A stretch of DNA of 64,000 nt, from contig JAUFSD010000001.1 of the NCBI GenBank assembly GCA_033030425.1, positions 2,108,001 through 2,172,000 on the forward strand, in the 5' to 3' direction. The notes under the pieces were generated by a model. The model did no database searches. It was not told the DNA's origin and worked only from the letters and a program-made list of their open reading frames with translations. This DNA comes from Verpa conica. Lineage: Eukaryota; Ascomycota; Pezizomycetes; Pezizales; Morchellaceae. This document shows positions 34,290 to 46,560 of the stretch, in pieces. Numbering within the stretch: the stretch's first letter is position 1; every line of letters begins with the position of its first letter. A program made the translations under genes and the position numbers.

Positions 34290-37200
34290 TTTCATGTTAC
34301 TTGCAGAAAATGATCGGTGAAATAAGGTGCTGAGATAATTATTCATTTTAAGGTACCAATAACAAATAAAAATACTTTAATTTAAGCAATAGGTCCTAAA
34401 AATATACTCAAGCATTTCTACTTGTTTTTTTAATCATTAAAATGATTTATACAAAGTATTTACGAATAGGTGATTAATACCTTCAGTGATGTTTTCACGC
34501 GTTGTCACTCGTTCAATATTGGCCATAGTGGCTCATATTATAATTTTTAAGGCCACGCACAATAAGCTTTACTGGGAGTACGATATATTTCTTGACTTCC
34601 GCTGCATTTTTTCCTTCGAGCTTTCCGATTTTTTGCCACGTCATATCCTCTTCTCTTCTCTTCTCTTCTCGAAATACGGTGACCAGAGAAAAAAGGAAGC
34701 AGATGTGCTAGGCATATGTACGTGTATGTATGCACGTACGTTTTGATATATAGCGTGAGTTGCTTTCTGTAATAGCACAGCCGAACCATCTGTGGTACCG
34801 ACGATCATCCACCCATCCATCCATACCTACGCCCACATCCGCACTCCACACACACATCATCCCCACCACCCCACCCAGAAACAAAATAATTCCCTCCCAC
34901 ACTATCCGCACACCATCCCATCAACCCATCCATCCCATCCTTAGCCCCTATGCAAGCCAAACACCACAAATTGACATTTATTTTAAAACTGTCGGATTTT
35001 AAAGACGAAATATCACTCTTGCAATGTTTTCTCCTGCGTCTCCCGCAATTGCGTATCGAATCTGCGTTTCTACGGCGCACTGACCGTTAATCTGACGGCG
35101 CGCCATATCCTGGATCGTGATCACTCATCATCCGTTTATTGTGGTGGGCAGGTGGCAGATGCATGCCTATGTACGTGCTTGACGGATGCTATGAATTTGA
35201 ATGGGTTAGGGATTTTTTTTTGTGGCGGCCGGCTAAATACGAGAGTAATGTTTGTTTGTGGTTGCCCCGCAGCTTGAGCTTTTGTAAACTTCTCCTCTTC
35301 TGTTATCGACTCATTTTCGGTTGTGCTTTCTTTCTTCTACTCCCTTTTAGAGCCACCACCATCAGCACGGACACTGAGGGGAAATAGGTATTGGTCGAGT
35401 AATAGAGAAGATTATTTCGACTGGACAGACCACTCTTCTATACGTGTATGTACGTGTAATGCATCGAACAATCTTTGAAGCATGCACAGCTAATATACCT
35501 GCTACAATGCAGGATGTTAAATGATAGGCGTATCTAATTCGCAATCCAAGATCTTCTCCAATTACAAAATGCGACGAAAAGAGGTTTCCTTCTCTTCTCC
35601 TCTCCTCACCCTTCTCACTTCTCCTCCATATCACTTTCTGCCAGCACTAGATGTGTCATAGGAATATCTTACTCTTTCTAACTATAAATGTCTAAATAAT
35701 CACGCGGCGCAAGTTCCAGAGGAAACAATCTAAGGGTGTTCTAGAGCACCCCATGGCTAATTCAAATTGCAATACCGAAAGCCCCCGATGTATTATCAAA
35801 GAAGCGTTCGGGTCTTATCGCCCCGAGGCTTTTAGTAGATGGATAACTTAGACACCTCCACAAACGCCCTCTACCACCATTGTAAGCCCAATAGCGCGTG
35901 TAACTAGAAATCTTCCTAGAAGATATACCCATATCGCCAATAGTAGAGAAGTAAAGCAAATTCACGGACATTCCCGAGTGATACGGCATGATCCAATCAT
36001 TATAGCTATAAGTTTATATAGTAGATGTTGGATTATTGGGATTAAGCTTGACGGAAACCTTTTTCTATTGGGTTGTGCTAAAGATAGCTAGCCGGTCAAT
36101 CTGGGGGATACGTGCAAGTTTAAAACGTTTGCCGACACTGGTTGCCGACACCTACGCGACGATCAATTAAAGGCACAAAGATCGGAAAGTAGAATGCAGG
36201 TACATATTTAGTGAGTTTGAGACTATGCTGTGCCTTAACGGGCGAGCATGCCTGCTCCGATCAGTAGGATGATGGGCATATATTCATTTAAAATTGTCTC
36301 AGTGCCCATCCGTAAATACAAACGTATCACAAAACTATAACGCGAAAAAACCGCCATGTAACACTAAATATTCTTCTGGAACCCCTTAAAAAATCGTAAA
36401 CGCTCAAAGCGTACCAGTAATTTAGAGAACCATTGTGGTGCACATCGTAGATACGGTATCGCGTGATAATTAATAGATGCACCACATAGTTATTAGTTGC
36501 TTTTTTGGCCAAATATCCCGAAAGATTCCTGAATCTTAGAAGAGAGAAGGGACCCTGGGAAAAACCAAAGATCACCAGGATTTTTCAGTTGCTTCTAGGC
36601 TATAAGACCCGAGAGGTATAACACTAAAACTATTCGCGAGAGGCGCATTAACCGTCACTCACCTAAGGCCCTACATGCAAAGATATTGGCACCAATAATA
36701 GGTCGATAATTAATGATCGTAACTTATAAGTAGGCTAGTCGTGATTACGCTCCTTTACTTCTATATGTTGAGAAACAGCTCCCTGTATGAAGGCTCCCAG
36801 GGTACATTGATGAATACACGATAGGAAGGCGGGACAATTAAAGAATTTCCGGCGAATATCAATGAACTTTCTTCTTCTTCTGATAATGTTTTGTTTTCCT
36901 GTGTTACTGATCAAGCACGCCATCCATTCCGTGTCACAAAATACGTTGCCACTGTTAGTAGCTCATAATTCCCCTTGGATACGTGATCAGTACGAGAGAC
37001 TGAGGTAATTCAGCGCACATGTGACCTCGCTGTATTATCTTCCGCAATCTCCCGAGATGTCTTTGGGCGGTTGATGTAACTGAATCATTCTAAATACGGT
37101 GTTTACCGTTGGTGAAGGCATCAGCGGGGTCGCTTGGGTCGATTCGTGTTAACTGATTTGTTAGGCATAGCTATGGGTGATCAGCGATGATTGAAACTTC

Positions 37201-38606
37201 GGGTCTTGTAAATACCTGACCTGTTAAAACCTATGCTAGCTGCTCGAGATCTAAGGCAAAAATTAGTTAGAAATACACAGAGACTATATTACCCAGCAGG
37301 ATTTGATCCTAATCATATGGTGATACACGTCCTGGGATTAGAAATGCCAGCCGGAGCGGCTCTGCTGCATTCCAATAAGCTCTCTTGGCAGGGCTGATCT
37401 GCATACAGGTACATGATGTAGTTAAAGTTTGTTTGACTTTCCAGCTTCCTTACCCGATAGATCTTCGGGCAGGAGATCTGTCTTCTAAGTCATATATAAA
37501 TCTTAAGTTACCAAAGTTATAGTAATCGTATTTGGATACGTATGTCGGTACCGAACTTTAGGTGAGAATTTACATGTATACTTGATGTACTGTATGTTAA
37601 GAATTGGGGGGCTACATGCACCGATGCACCCTAATCATTGACCTTCAGGGATCTACCGTCTAACAGCATATGCAACAATGCAGAGGGCCATCCCACCGGA
37701 TTACAGAAATTTTCAATGATAAGGGTTCGGTTTTGGGTTGCTCGTGTTTGGTTATGCTGACACCGGTAATGTGCTAGCACCACTCGGCCACCTCGGATGT
37801 ATAAATGCGTAGATAGCTCGCTATTGTGGATGAGGGGTTATACGAATCTGCTCTCGTGATCCTCGAAACTCGAGAAGTCGTATTTAGTTTCTTAGCATTT
37901 CGAAGGAGTTTACGGTCCGCACGCGGGTTTATCTTCGGGGAAACCATACAGCTTATACAGTTTTATCTGGGATATGCGGGGTCAGAGACGAGGACCCACC
38001 ATCCCCCCTGCAGGAAGAACAGATAAGAACGGTATGGTATGCATCCGTCACAGAGGCGGGGGGTATGAGATAGTCGCACACTACGCATGTGTCGCCAATT
38101 ATCATCTGTGCTCTAAAAAATCTAGGCTTACATGTAAATTGATATATTGATATCGTAATATCGGTATGGAAATGATATGTAGTAAGGGGAATATGGCCTA
38201 AGAAAAGGTCGTGCTTGTGGAATTACATATGCCGAGGCACCTATATCATAATCTTGATGGGTTCCGGGAGGGGTTTAAGTTCTCGTCTATACTACGAGAA
38301 ACAGAACATCTTGTTAGTATCCCTTAGACCGTCAACGGTCCCGAGCGGGACCGGTCTTTGCCACAGCCTCCGATTTTCCAGCCTTACTACCCAACCACTA
38401 GCTATATAACCCATTGAATTTATAATGATAATAGTTTAGTTTATGTAGTATAAATATTCTAGCATAATTTCTATAATATCTAGAGGTGTTGTGGTTGGGG
38501 TATATCATTTAAATACCGGTCTCAAACGGTTGTGTGTGACGGTTTAAGGGATAATACTCGACGCCAGATCAAGTCCTTATAGAGAGCTGAATCGAGCTGG
38601 TACATA
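34290..38606. other. Long AT-rich spacer
   Basis: No gene recognised over more than 4 kb. Notable pieces are a CCAT/CACC low-complexity stretch (34808-34945), a TCTTC pyrimidine run (34650-34670), a short hairpin near 35735-35753, and the direct repeat GTTGCCGACAC near 36129 and 36141. Copies of TACATGTA lie at 37571-37578 and 38129-38136. Frames are short and without family resemblance. Confidence 0.5.
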
Positions 38607-38684
38607 TACACGTGCACACGCACACGCACACACATGCACGCACGCACACACATGCACACACACACGCACACACACACACAAACA
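38607..38684. repeat. CA microsatellite
   Basis: About 78 bp of imperfect (CA)n with interspersed CG and TG steps (CACGCACA, CATGCACA). Length is likely to vary between strains. Confidence 0.85.
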
Positions 38685-39265
38685 TTCATAGATGGGGAGA
38701 ATAGAAAGGGGGTTAAAGTGTGTACAAATAATTATTATTAAAAATGCAACTGCATCTCGGACAGCTTCCCGAGATAAAAAAATAACGCAAATAGATACAA
38801 GAACCGCTTTTCACTATACGATATTTTTTTTCTTTGCAGTTAAGAAGAGGAGGGGGCGGAGGTTGTTTATTGGAAATACCTATCGGTAGCTATAAAAAGT
38901 TGAGGCTCGGTAAGTGTGTACTTATATCTGGCTGCAGCTGTCAAGTACCAAACAGGCAGGTTTCTATAGTAGGCGTATATCTCAGCACGAGCTACAACCC
39001 TATCTGGTTATTATCATGTGATCTTGAATAAGCTTGGCGGTGAGAGCTGCCGGACACTGATGATCATGCTCCGTGTTCAGATTGAAACGACGACATCTGG
39101 TTCCTGGCGCCCACCACCTGTAGCTCTGATTCTAGATTTCAATACACCTACTACCGCTACCCTATCAACAGCTTGCTGGCATAGCTATCCAACCATTCTC
39201 ACAACCCCCTAACTCGACTTAACAGGGAAGCACGGGATAGCAAAACTCGAATCGCAAAAATCCCA
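38685..39265. other. Upstream region of the CASP/COY1 gene
   Basis: AT-rich then mixed sequence with no recognisable gene. The final bases should include the leader of the downstream golgin. Confidence 0.5.
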
Positions 39266-41808
39266 ATGGCATCATTAGAAGATAGAAACAGCGGCGATGG
39301 AAGACCATCAGGGGACCTAAATGGGAATTTGCGGAGATCTTGGGATAGTGAGAAGCCGGAGGCGTCACCACAAACAAGCGCATTCCAGTCGGCTATAGCG
39401 GCCTGGAGAAGTAAGGGTCTTTTATTTTCTTGATACGAAAGTCAGCTCTGACAGAATATGGTGGACAGGTATTGACCTCTCGACACTACAGAAGTCTCTC
39501 GACACTACGGCTACCGATATAGTAAGCAGTCAAAAAGATAACTTGGTTGAGCGCAAAGAGCTGGCACAAAAGACGAAGGAGTTTAAAAGGCTCGGCGAGG
39601 ATGCTAGGAAGGAGGAGTGGAAAGGTCTGCTAAAGTGTGAGTAGATTATGAACCCACCTATGCTCCGAGATTGACTACTAATATCTCTATAGCATACCAA
39701 ACATTCATTGACCACCTAACAACTTCAAAAAAAGCAACTGAAAATGCTTTCCTTAGCCTCTACCAATCTTTATCCGAGGCGCCGGATCCATATCCCCTCC
39801 TAGAGGCAACAATTGACTCACTCCTATCACTCTCCGATATGCAGGCTTTAACAAGGGAAAATACCTCGCTGAACTCCACCGTCGCACGCCTCTCGAGCCA
39901 GATAGCAAACTTGGAGGCATCTCTAGCGGTCAAGAATAAGGAGATTGAAAGATTGAAACATGAAAAAGAAGAAGATGTGAAGAAGGCAGAGGATGTCTGG
40001 AGAGGTGTTATAGACGAGAAGACGAGAAACTGGGAAGGGAAGGAGAAAGCTCTTATGGAGAAACTGGAGCACCAGGAGAGCGTACTGAAAGAAATAAGGG
40101 CTAGTTATGAGGTATCGCAGCGGATGGGACCTCGGAATGCTGGTGGGGCCGAAGAAGATGGTTTGGCTAAGGAAAGGATGGCAGAGTTTGAAATTCTCTC
40201 GAGAGACCTAGAGAGGACTACCTTGAGGTTGACAGAAGTAGAGGGACGGAATGAACAATTAAGGCTTGAGCTTGCGAACGCCCAAAGTCAAGATGGGCAT
40301 GCAGCCGCTATTAGTGGTAATATTGAGAAGGAAGAGGATCCACTAATAGCTAGGCTCCAAGGAGAAAATGCTACATTATTGAAGAGAGTGGAGAATGTCA
40401 ATATTCAGGCAGAAAATGAAAAGAAAGAGTGGGAGAGAAAGATCAGGGGACTAGAGAGGACTGTCGAAGGCCTAAAGAAAGATAAGGACACTCTAAAGGA
40501 GAAGATGGTGAAATGGGGTGATTATGAAGAGGTGCGGAGAGAGCTGGAAATATTAAAGGTTTGTGAACTAGTTCGCTTCCTAATAATTGATAACCAAACC
40601 GCCAAAGTAGTCGCGGAAGTTGTCATTCATGAGCTGGGCGCTGATCTTGACAGTCAATTGAGTTTTCGACCGGCGATGATGAGGATGGTGACGATTTTCT
40701 AGATTTTTCAAAGACTGGGACTGCAGATGGTGATGAAAGCGGGGTGTTAAGGAGAGTAAAAGGCGGGAAAGAAACACTAGAGCAGATGTTACTCGCACGG
40801 AACAAGAAACTTGGAAGTGACCTAACAGTACTACGAGTTTCCCATGATGAGCTCTCTAACCGCCTCCGGAACCTCCAACAGACGTTAGATTCTACAACCT
40901 CTGAGCTAGTCTCGGCACGTTCATTGAATGAAAAACTAGAGAACGATCTCTTGAAATTCCAGCAAGAAACTCAACATTCGTCAGCTCTTTCTGTCGCAGG
41001 AACCTACGTTTCTCGGTATCCCTCGGCCCAATCAATGACGCATGGGTCCTCACGACGGATTTCCCCGACATCATCTATTATTTCCGGTGTTGTACCCTAT
41101 TCAGCATCACACGTCTCCCTGGCAGGCCTCAGGGCAGGCGAAAACGAAGGCTATGGTGGAGGTAGTGGTATCTTACCAATGGTTACAGCCCAACGTGATA
41201 GGTTCAAGCAGAAGAATCAACAGCTCGAAGATGATCTTTCTCGAGCCCACGGAACCATTTCCAACCTACGCCAAGAAGTAGCATCATTGCAGAAAGACAA
41301 CCTTCAGCTCTACGAGAAGACCCGATATATTTCTTCGTACTCCCGCCAGCCAGTTACCATTGGTACGGCTGGTTCGAGTTCTGGATTCGGAGCAAACTCA
41401 AATCCAGCGTCGACCTTACATGCATCAAATAACTCTGGAGGACTTTCGATCGACCGGTATAGACAAGCGTACGAAGCAAATATATCACCGTTCGAAGCCT
41501 TTAGGGGGCGAGAGTCTGCGAGGGCATTTCATCGCATGGGGTTAGCAGAGAGAATTATATACTCACTGACTAGAGTTGTACTAGCGAATAGGACAAGCAG
41601 GAATTTATTTGCGGGATATTGCGTGTTACTACATTTTCTCGTGTTTTCGATGTTATATTATGCGGGAACGACAGAGGTTGAAAAGCACCTTACTGGAATG
41701 GCAGGTGAGAGCATGGCTGTGGCTGTGGCTGCGGCTGGTGCAGGTGCAGGTGAAGGGGGGGCAGCAGATCACGGGGGCTGGCACCAGGAGGGTTTTGATG
41801 GGAGGTAA
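39266..41808 (+). CDS. COY1: Golgi CASP-family protein (Coy1-like golgin)
   Basis: A tail-anchored coiled-coil protein of the Golgi that acts in retrograde vesicle tethering. From the ATG at 39266 with introns 39411-39468, 39637-39692 and 40559-40653, the product is 777 residues. The N-terminal region FQSAIAAWRSIDLSTLQKSL and the segment WKGLLKSYQTFIDHLT are CASP hallmarks, both formed across splices. Long heptad-rich coiled coils occupy about residues 90-430 and again about 520-560. The conserved C-terminal block reads ISPFEAFRGRESARAFHRMG, then LAERIIYSLTRVVLANRTSR, followed by one membrane span (LFAGYCVLLHFLVFSMLYYAG). A 50-residue Ala/Gly-rich tail lies beyond the span. Confidence 0.93.
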
Positions 41809-42471
41809 GGGGGGAATGTTTGGTGTAATAGAGTATTTATCAGATAACTAATAGAAATTATTTTTTATGTGCGCAAAACCCGATACAAAAGAGGGAAGCT
41901 ATCGTTAACGCCGCTGTGACATGGGTAACTAATGGGAAACGACCTAGCATTATCTTAAAGTCACAAATCGAGTGAGATACTATGATTTATACTGCCAGTT
42001 TAAGTGGCACCTTGCCAAGACGGAAAGGGCCCTTAGTTTAATTTGGTCCCCAACGAAAAGCAAGACTAGGATATGAACCCCACAACCCCAAGCCAGTGAC
42101 GCAGTGACGCAGTGTGCAGCGATCCGTGATCCCGCCCCATGTGTTCCCTCCCCTCCTTACCTTCACCAATCATCAGTACTACCATTTACGAACATCAGTA
42201 TCATATCTGCTGTAGATAGGTAGATATCTATATCAACCACTCGCTATTGAGTCCAAGAACAAAAGAAAGAGGTGCATCAGCTACGTGACTCTATTAGTCG
42301 CGTGTTCGCTGGCCTAGCTTTCGCCACATGCCTTCCAGCATCCCACCAACGTCACGCCAATAGCCAAAGTAGACATCTCAAGTCTGCACAACCCTCACCG
42401 GAACATAAACATCAAACTCTTCACCATCACTTTCACTACATCGTAGATAGGTAGAAAATAGACAATATATT
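41809..42471. other. Spacer and promoter of patatin-like lipase gene
   Basis: The two genes are tandem. Contains a short tandem GTGACGCA duplication near 42096-42112 and a CT/CA-rich leader. No gene. Confidence 0.5.
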
Positions 42472-45112
42472 ATGGCATCCCCCAGTCAACGCGAAGCTCT
42501 ACCAGATATCGACACAAACTTCATCAACCCAGATGGTAAGTCCTAACCCCCCACAACAGTATCTAGAACCCTGAAAAGACCAAAGGAACACCTTTCTAAC
42601 ACCTTTCTCCATCACTACAGACCTCGCTGCCTTTGCTCGTGCCGTCAATGCCCCAGATGCCCCCGAAGATGATTTTATCACCGCGCTAAACGACTGGCGT
42701 CCTGTCCGCCAGCGGATCCGGCGGAAGAAACCATCCGCGAAAAAACGGCCAAGAAGAGGGAAGGATGAGACGAGGGAAGGATTTGGCTACAAAATTTTCA
42801 AATGGCCAATGTTGGGGGTTGTGTTTACTTGGATTTCGATACTGTCGTAAGAGCTCCCTTCTCCCGAGATATTAGTCTTGCTGGGTGGAAGGGTGGTTTA
42901 CTAATGTAGGATGGATTTAGGATTCTGTATGTCTTGACTAGATTCTATATTTCACAGTATGAATACTGGGTTACTTGGCGCGGGCGTCGCGAGAAACTAC
43001 GGAGGAAACTACGATCAGCGACTAGCTATGAGGACTGGAAAACTGCTGCAAAAGAGCTAGATACATATCTTGGCGCCGATTCCTGGAAATCCGATGAAGC
43101 GTTTGCATATTATGATTACAAAACCATCAAGAAGGTCGCTGGAGACATGTCTAAAATTCGTCAGCGAGCTGAGGAGGAGGCACGGAAAGGATCGGTAGAA
43201 GTAGATGGAGACAAAAATGTGAAGGGTATGGCAGCTGTTGATGAGTTGAGGTACCTTGTGGAGCTCTGCGTTAAGAGTAATTTTGGGGGCATCGAGAGCT
43301 TTAGGCTATACTCTCAGACTTACTATGGGACAAAGGAAAGAGTACAAGACTTTATTGAGGAGGGTATGATATCTCTAGATTCCTACTAAAACTAGTGATT
43401 TTCTGACAAAGTGTGCAGTTGAAAAAAGTTTGAAGTTTCTTATAGAAACAGATTCTTTGGGCATGGAGGATAAGAGGATACTGTTTAAACACCTATCTAG
43501 TAATTATGGGCGTACGGCGTTGTGTCTATCTGGAGGTGCTTCTTTTGCGTATGTGTACTCGAGTGCGCTGCCTCAAATTTAAATGCTAACTCGAAAATCT
43601 AGTTACTACCACTTTGGTGTTGTTAAAGCTCATCTCGACGCCGATCTCCTACCTACGGTTATCACTGGCACTTCTGGTGGTGCATTAGTAGCCGCCCTAG
43701 TATGTACGAGAACAAACATAGAATTAAAGCAGCTACTTGTACCAAAACTAGCAAACAAAATTACAGCCTGTCAAGACGAGACATGGACATGGCTGAAACG
43801 CTGGTGGAGGACTGGTGCACGCTTTGACAGTGTTGACTGGGCACAGAGATGCTGTTGGTTCACAAGAGGAAGCATGACTTTCAAGGAGGCGTATGAGCGT
43901 ACAGGGAGGATCCTCAATATTTCCTGCATCCCTTCCGACCCACATTCACCATCATTACTTCTTAACTACCTCACAGCCCCGGATTGCTGTATATTCTCTG
44001 CTGTTCTCGCTTCGGCCGCAGTTCCAGGTATACTGAATCCCGTTGTGCTGATGACTAAAACAAAGTCTGGCACTATCGCACCATTCTCTTTCGGTCATAA
44101 ATGGAAAGATGGTTCTCTTCGCACCGATATCCCGCTCAAGGCGCTGAATTCCCATTTTAATGTAAATTTCAGCATCGTGAGTCAAGTAAACCCTCATGTA
44201 TCTGTGTTTTTCTTTTCCTCCCGCGGATCCGTCGGCCGGCCCGTCACACACCGCAAGGGCAAAGGATGGCGAGGAGGGTTTCTCGGGAGCGCGATGGAAC
44301 AATACCTCAAACTAGACATGGCAAAATGGCTTAAAGTCCTCCGGCATCTCGAGCTGCTACCTAGGCCATTGAGCCAAGATTGGAGTAGTGTATTTCTACA
44401 GAAATTCGATGGAAATATTACCATCTGGCCTAAGACAAACGTTACTGAGCTCCGTTTCATTTTGTCTGACCCAAGTGAGGAGCGACTGGCGAATATGCTT
44501 ATTGTCGGACAGAGGTGTACGTTTCCGAAGCTAAAATTCGTTTCGAATAGACTACGGATCGAGAGGTTAGTGGATAGGGGACGACAGATGACACGCAACA
44601 AGAATACTGAGCCGGAACTTACGCTACCAGCGAATAAGCATAACGATATGAATAATGGAAGACTCCGGAAGCGGGGCTTTCAGTACGGCCCTCCTTCACA
44701 ATTACTGAAAAGGGCAGTTTCGGAAAATGGGGAAATAACTCGAGATACAGAAAGCCCAAATGCACGGTTCTCATCATGGTTTTCCAAATGGAATGGCAGT
44801 AGTTCCTTTGGTGATGGGCAGCGGGACCTTAATACAGATAGAGCAAAACCGAAGAGCCTCGGCGCGGGAGGAAGGAGAAATAGTTTCAGTGATAAATTTA
44901 AAGAAATTGAGAACCAAGGGAGAGTATTCTTCGATGATTCAGAGGAGTTTACTGGGAGCAGCACTACGAGTGATGAAGAAGTGGAAGATAGCAGAGAGGT
45001 GGGAGTGGCTTACGAGGAGACGGCAGGCGAAGGGGGGACAGTAAGCAATTCAGTGGGAACAGAAAAATTTCAAGCTGGTGCTATTGGAGGTGTGACTGGT
45101 ACTATGCCGTGA
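42472..45112 (+). CDS. Patatin-like phospholipase / triacylglycerol lipase (Tgl-type)
   Basis: A membrane-associated acyl hydrolase related to yeast lipid-droplet lipases Tgl3/4/5 and plant SDP1. Introns 42536-42620, 42847-42920, 43364-43418 and 43549-43602 give 790 residues from the ATG at 42472. A hydrophobic segment (about 80-100, WPMLGVVFTWISILSSILYVL) precedes a DUF3336 domain (WRGRREKLRRKLRSATSYED..). The patatin core shows the oxyanion motif LCLSGGASF, the nucleophile elbow GTSGG (Ser about 312) and the catalytic Asp in KDGSLRTDIP (about 457). The following ..SIVSQVNPHVSVF and DWSSVFLQKFDGNITIWP match the family. The C-terminal 150 residues are charged and low complexity. It is convergent with the cAMP phosphodiesterase gene. 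Confidence 0.93.
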
Positions 45113-46560
45113 ACTTGGTTTTGCCCTTTTGCCCTCTCTACTATCAGCATCACCTCAAAACCCCCCTGATACCCTTGGTATACCTACCCCGATTACCCTA
45201 AATGTTTTTTTTGTTGAGACTTTGAATCTACATTTCGTCTTTATTGGTTGTTTTATAGTTATAGTCCCTTGGAGTTGTCTATTTGATTATATTTTCTTTT
45301 GTCACTGGCATTTTGATTGGAGCGCTCGAAATAGGTGTATACGGGGAGATATTGTAATTATATATATCCATGATAATATACAGCAGAAAGCTTCATCTCC
45401 ATTATAGTCACTAGTCAGATACGGTTGCACAGATTCATAGTAAATCACTCGCTGACTTCTCACATAGTATCCTAGTTAGACGAAACCGGAAGCAGGGACG
45501 AGAGGATGGTAAAAATAAGCTCTAATAGTTCGAGCTAACGAGGTACGTTCATGTATATTAGTCTAATACGGACCTTCTGGCGTTTTATAAAACAACTCCA
45601 GTGAACGGACCCCAAGTCAAAACCTGCCACTGATATCTACGATTTCCACTATTTGTATGTAGACTAAACCCATGATGTATTTAAAATAAAAATAATAAAA
45701 ATAAAAAAAATCTATTCGCACCCCCAAACAGACCAGTGACCCAAACCGATAAAGCTACGAAACACCTACACCACACAGACCCGAGCAACGATAATTTGGA
45801 AAGGAAAAAAAAGTATATACGCTTCACCATCACACTTACACCTCCCAAGAAAGAAACATCAAGAATCAAGGTGAAGTATCCATAGGTACAAAGCAAATAA
45901 GAGATCAAAAGCTAAGGAGGTTAGACTACAAATGTTTCACTTCCTCCCTCCTTCTAGGAAAGCATTATCATGGGTGCACACGGCTAGGTACAGTAAACGC
46001 TAACCAGAGAAACCAGGAAACGAAAGAGGAAAAAAACCCAATCATACAAATGTGAAAACTCAAGAAAAACGCCAACCAGTCGACAAGTGGTCAAGAACAT
46101 AAGGGTAGAAAAGAAAAGAAAGCCCATAAAAAGAATAGAATGAAACTGAAAATGCAGATATCGAAAATCCGGATGAAAAGCCTAACCAGAAACGCAGAAA
46201 AATAATGGACCCGTCCGAAAGAGGAAAATAAAGAAATGTGTCATAGGAGAAAGGACCCGAAACCCCGATAAGAAATAAGACGGGAACAAAGCCTTGAAGC
46301 AGCAAAAAACACCCTCCCATTCCCAGACAGTCTAAACTTTAAAAACAATGAAAACTTTTTCTCTTTTTTAGCCCTAACCGTATGCTCCTATTCCCAAATG
46401 TAACCATGGGACCAGCCGTTGTTTCCAATTGTGGTTCTGGTTTGCCATCAGAGGTGGCTTCAACAACGGCTGTTTCTTGTACATTCCCCGCCTTTTGATC
46501 CCATATCTGATCGTTGCTTCGGCCAATATCATCAACTTCTTCATCTTTCCGACCATGTAG
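45113..46560. other. Spacer between convergent lipase and phosphodiesterase genes
   Basis: About 1.4 kb, AT-rich, with A-rich runs (45685-45715, 46030-46220). No gene recognised. The minus-strand frames here are Phe/Ser-rich translations of the A-rich tracts. Confidence 0.55.
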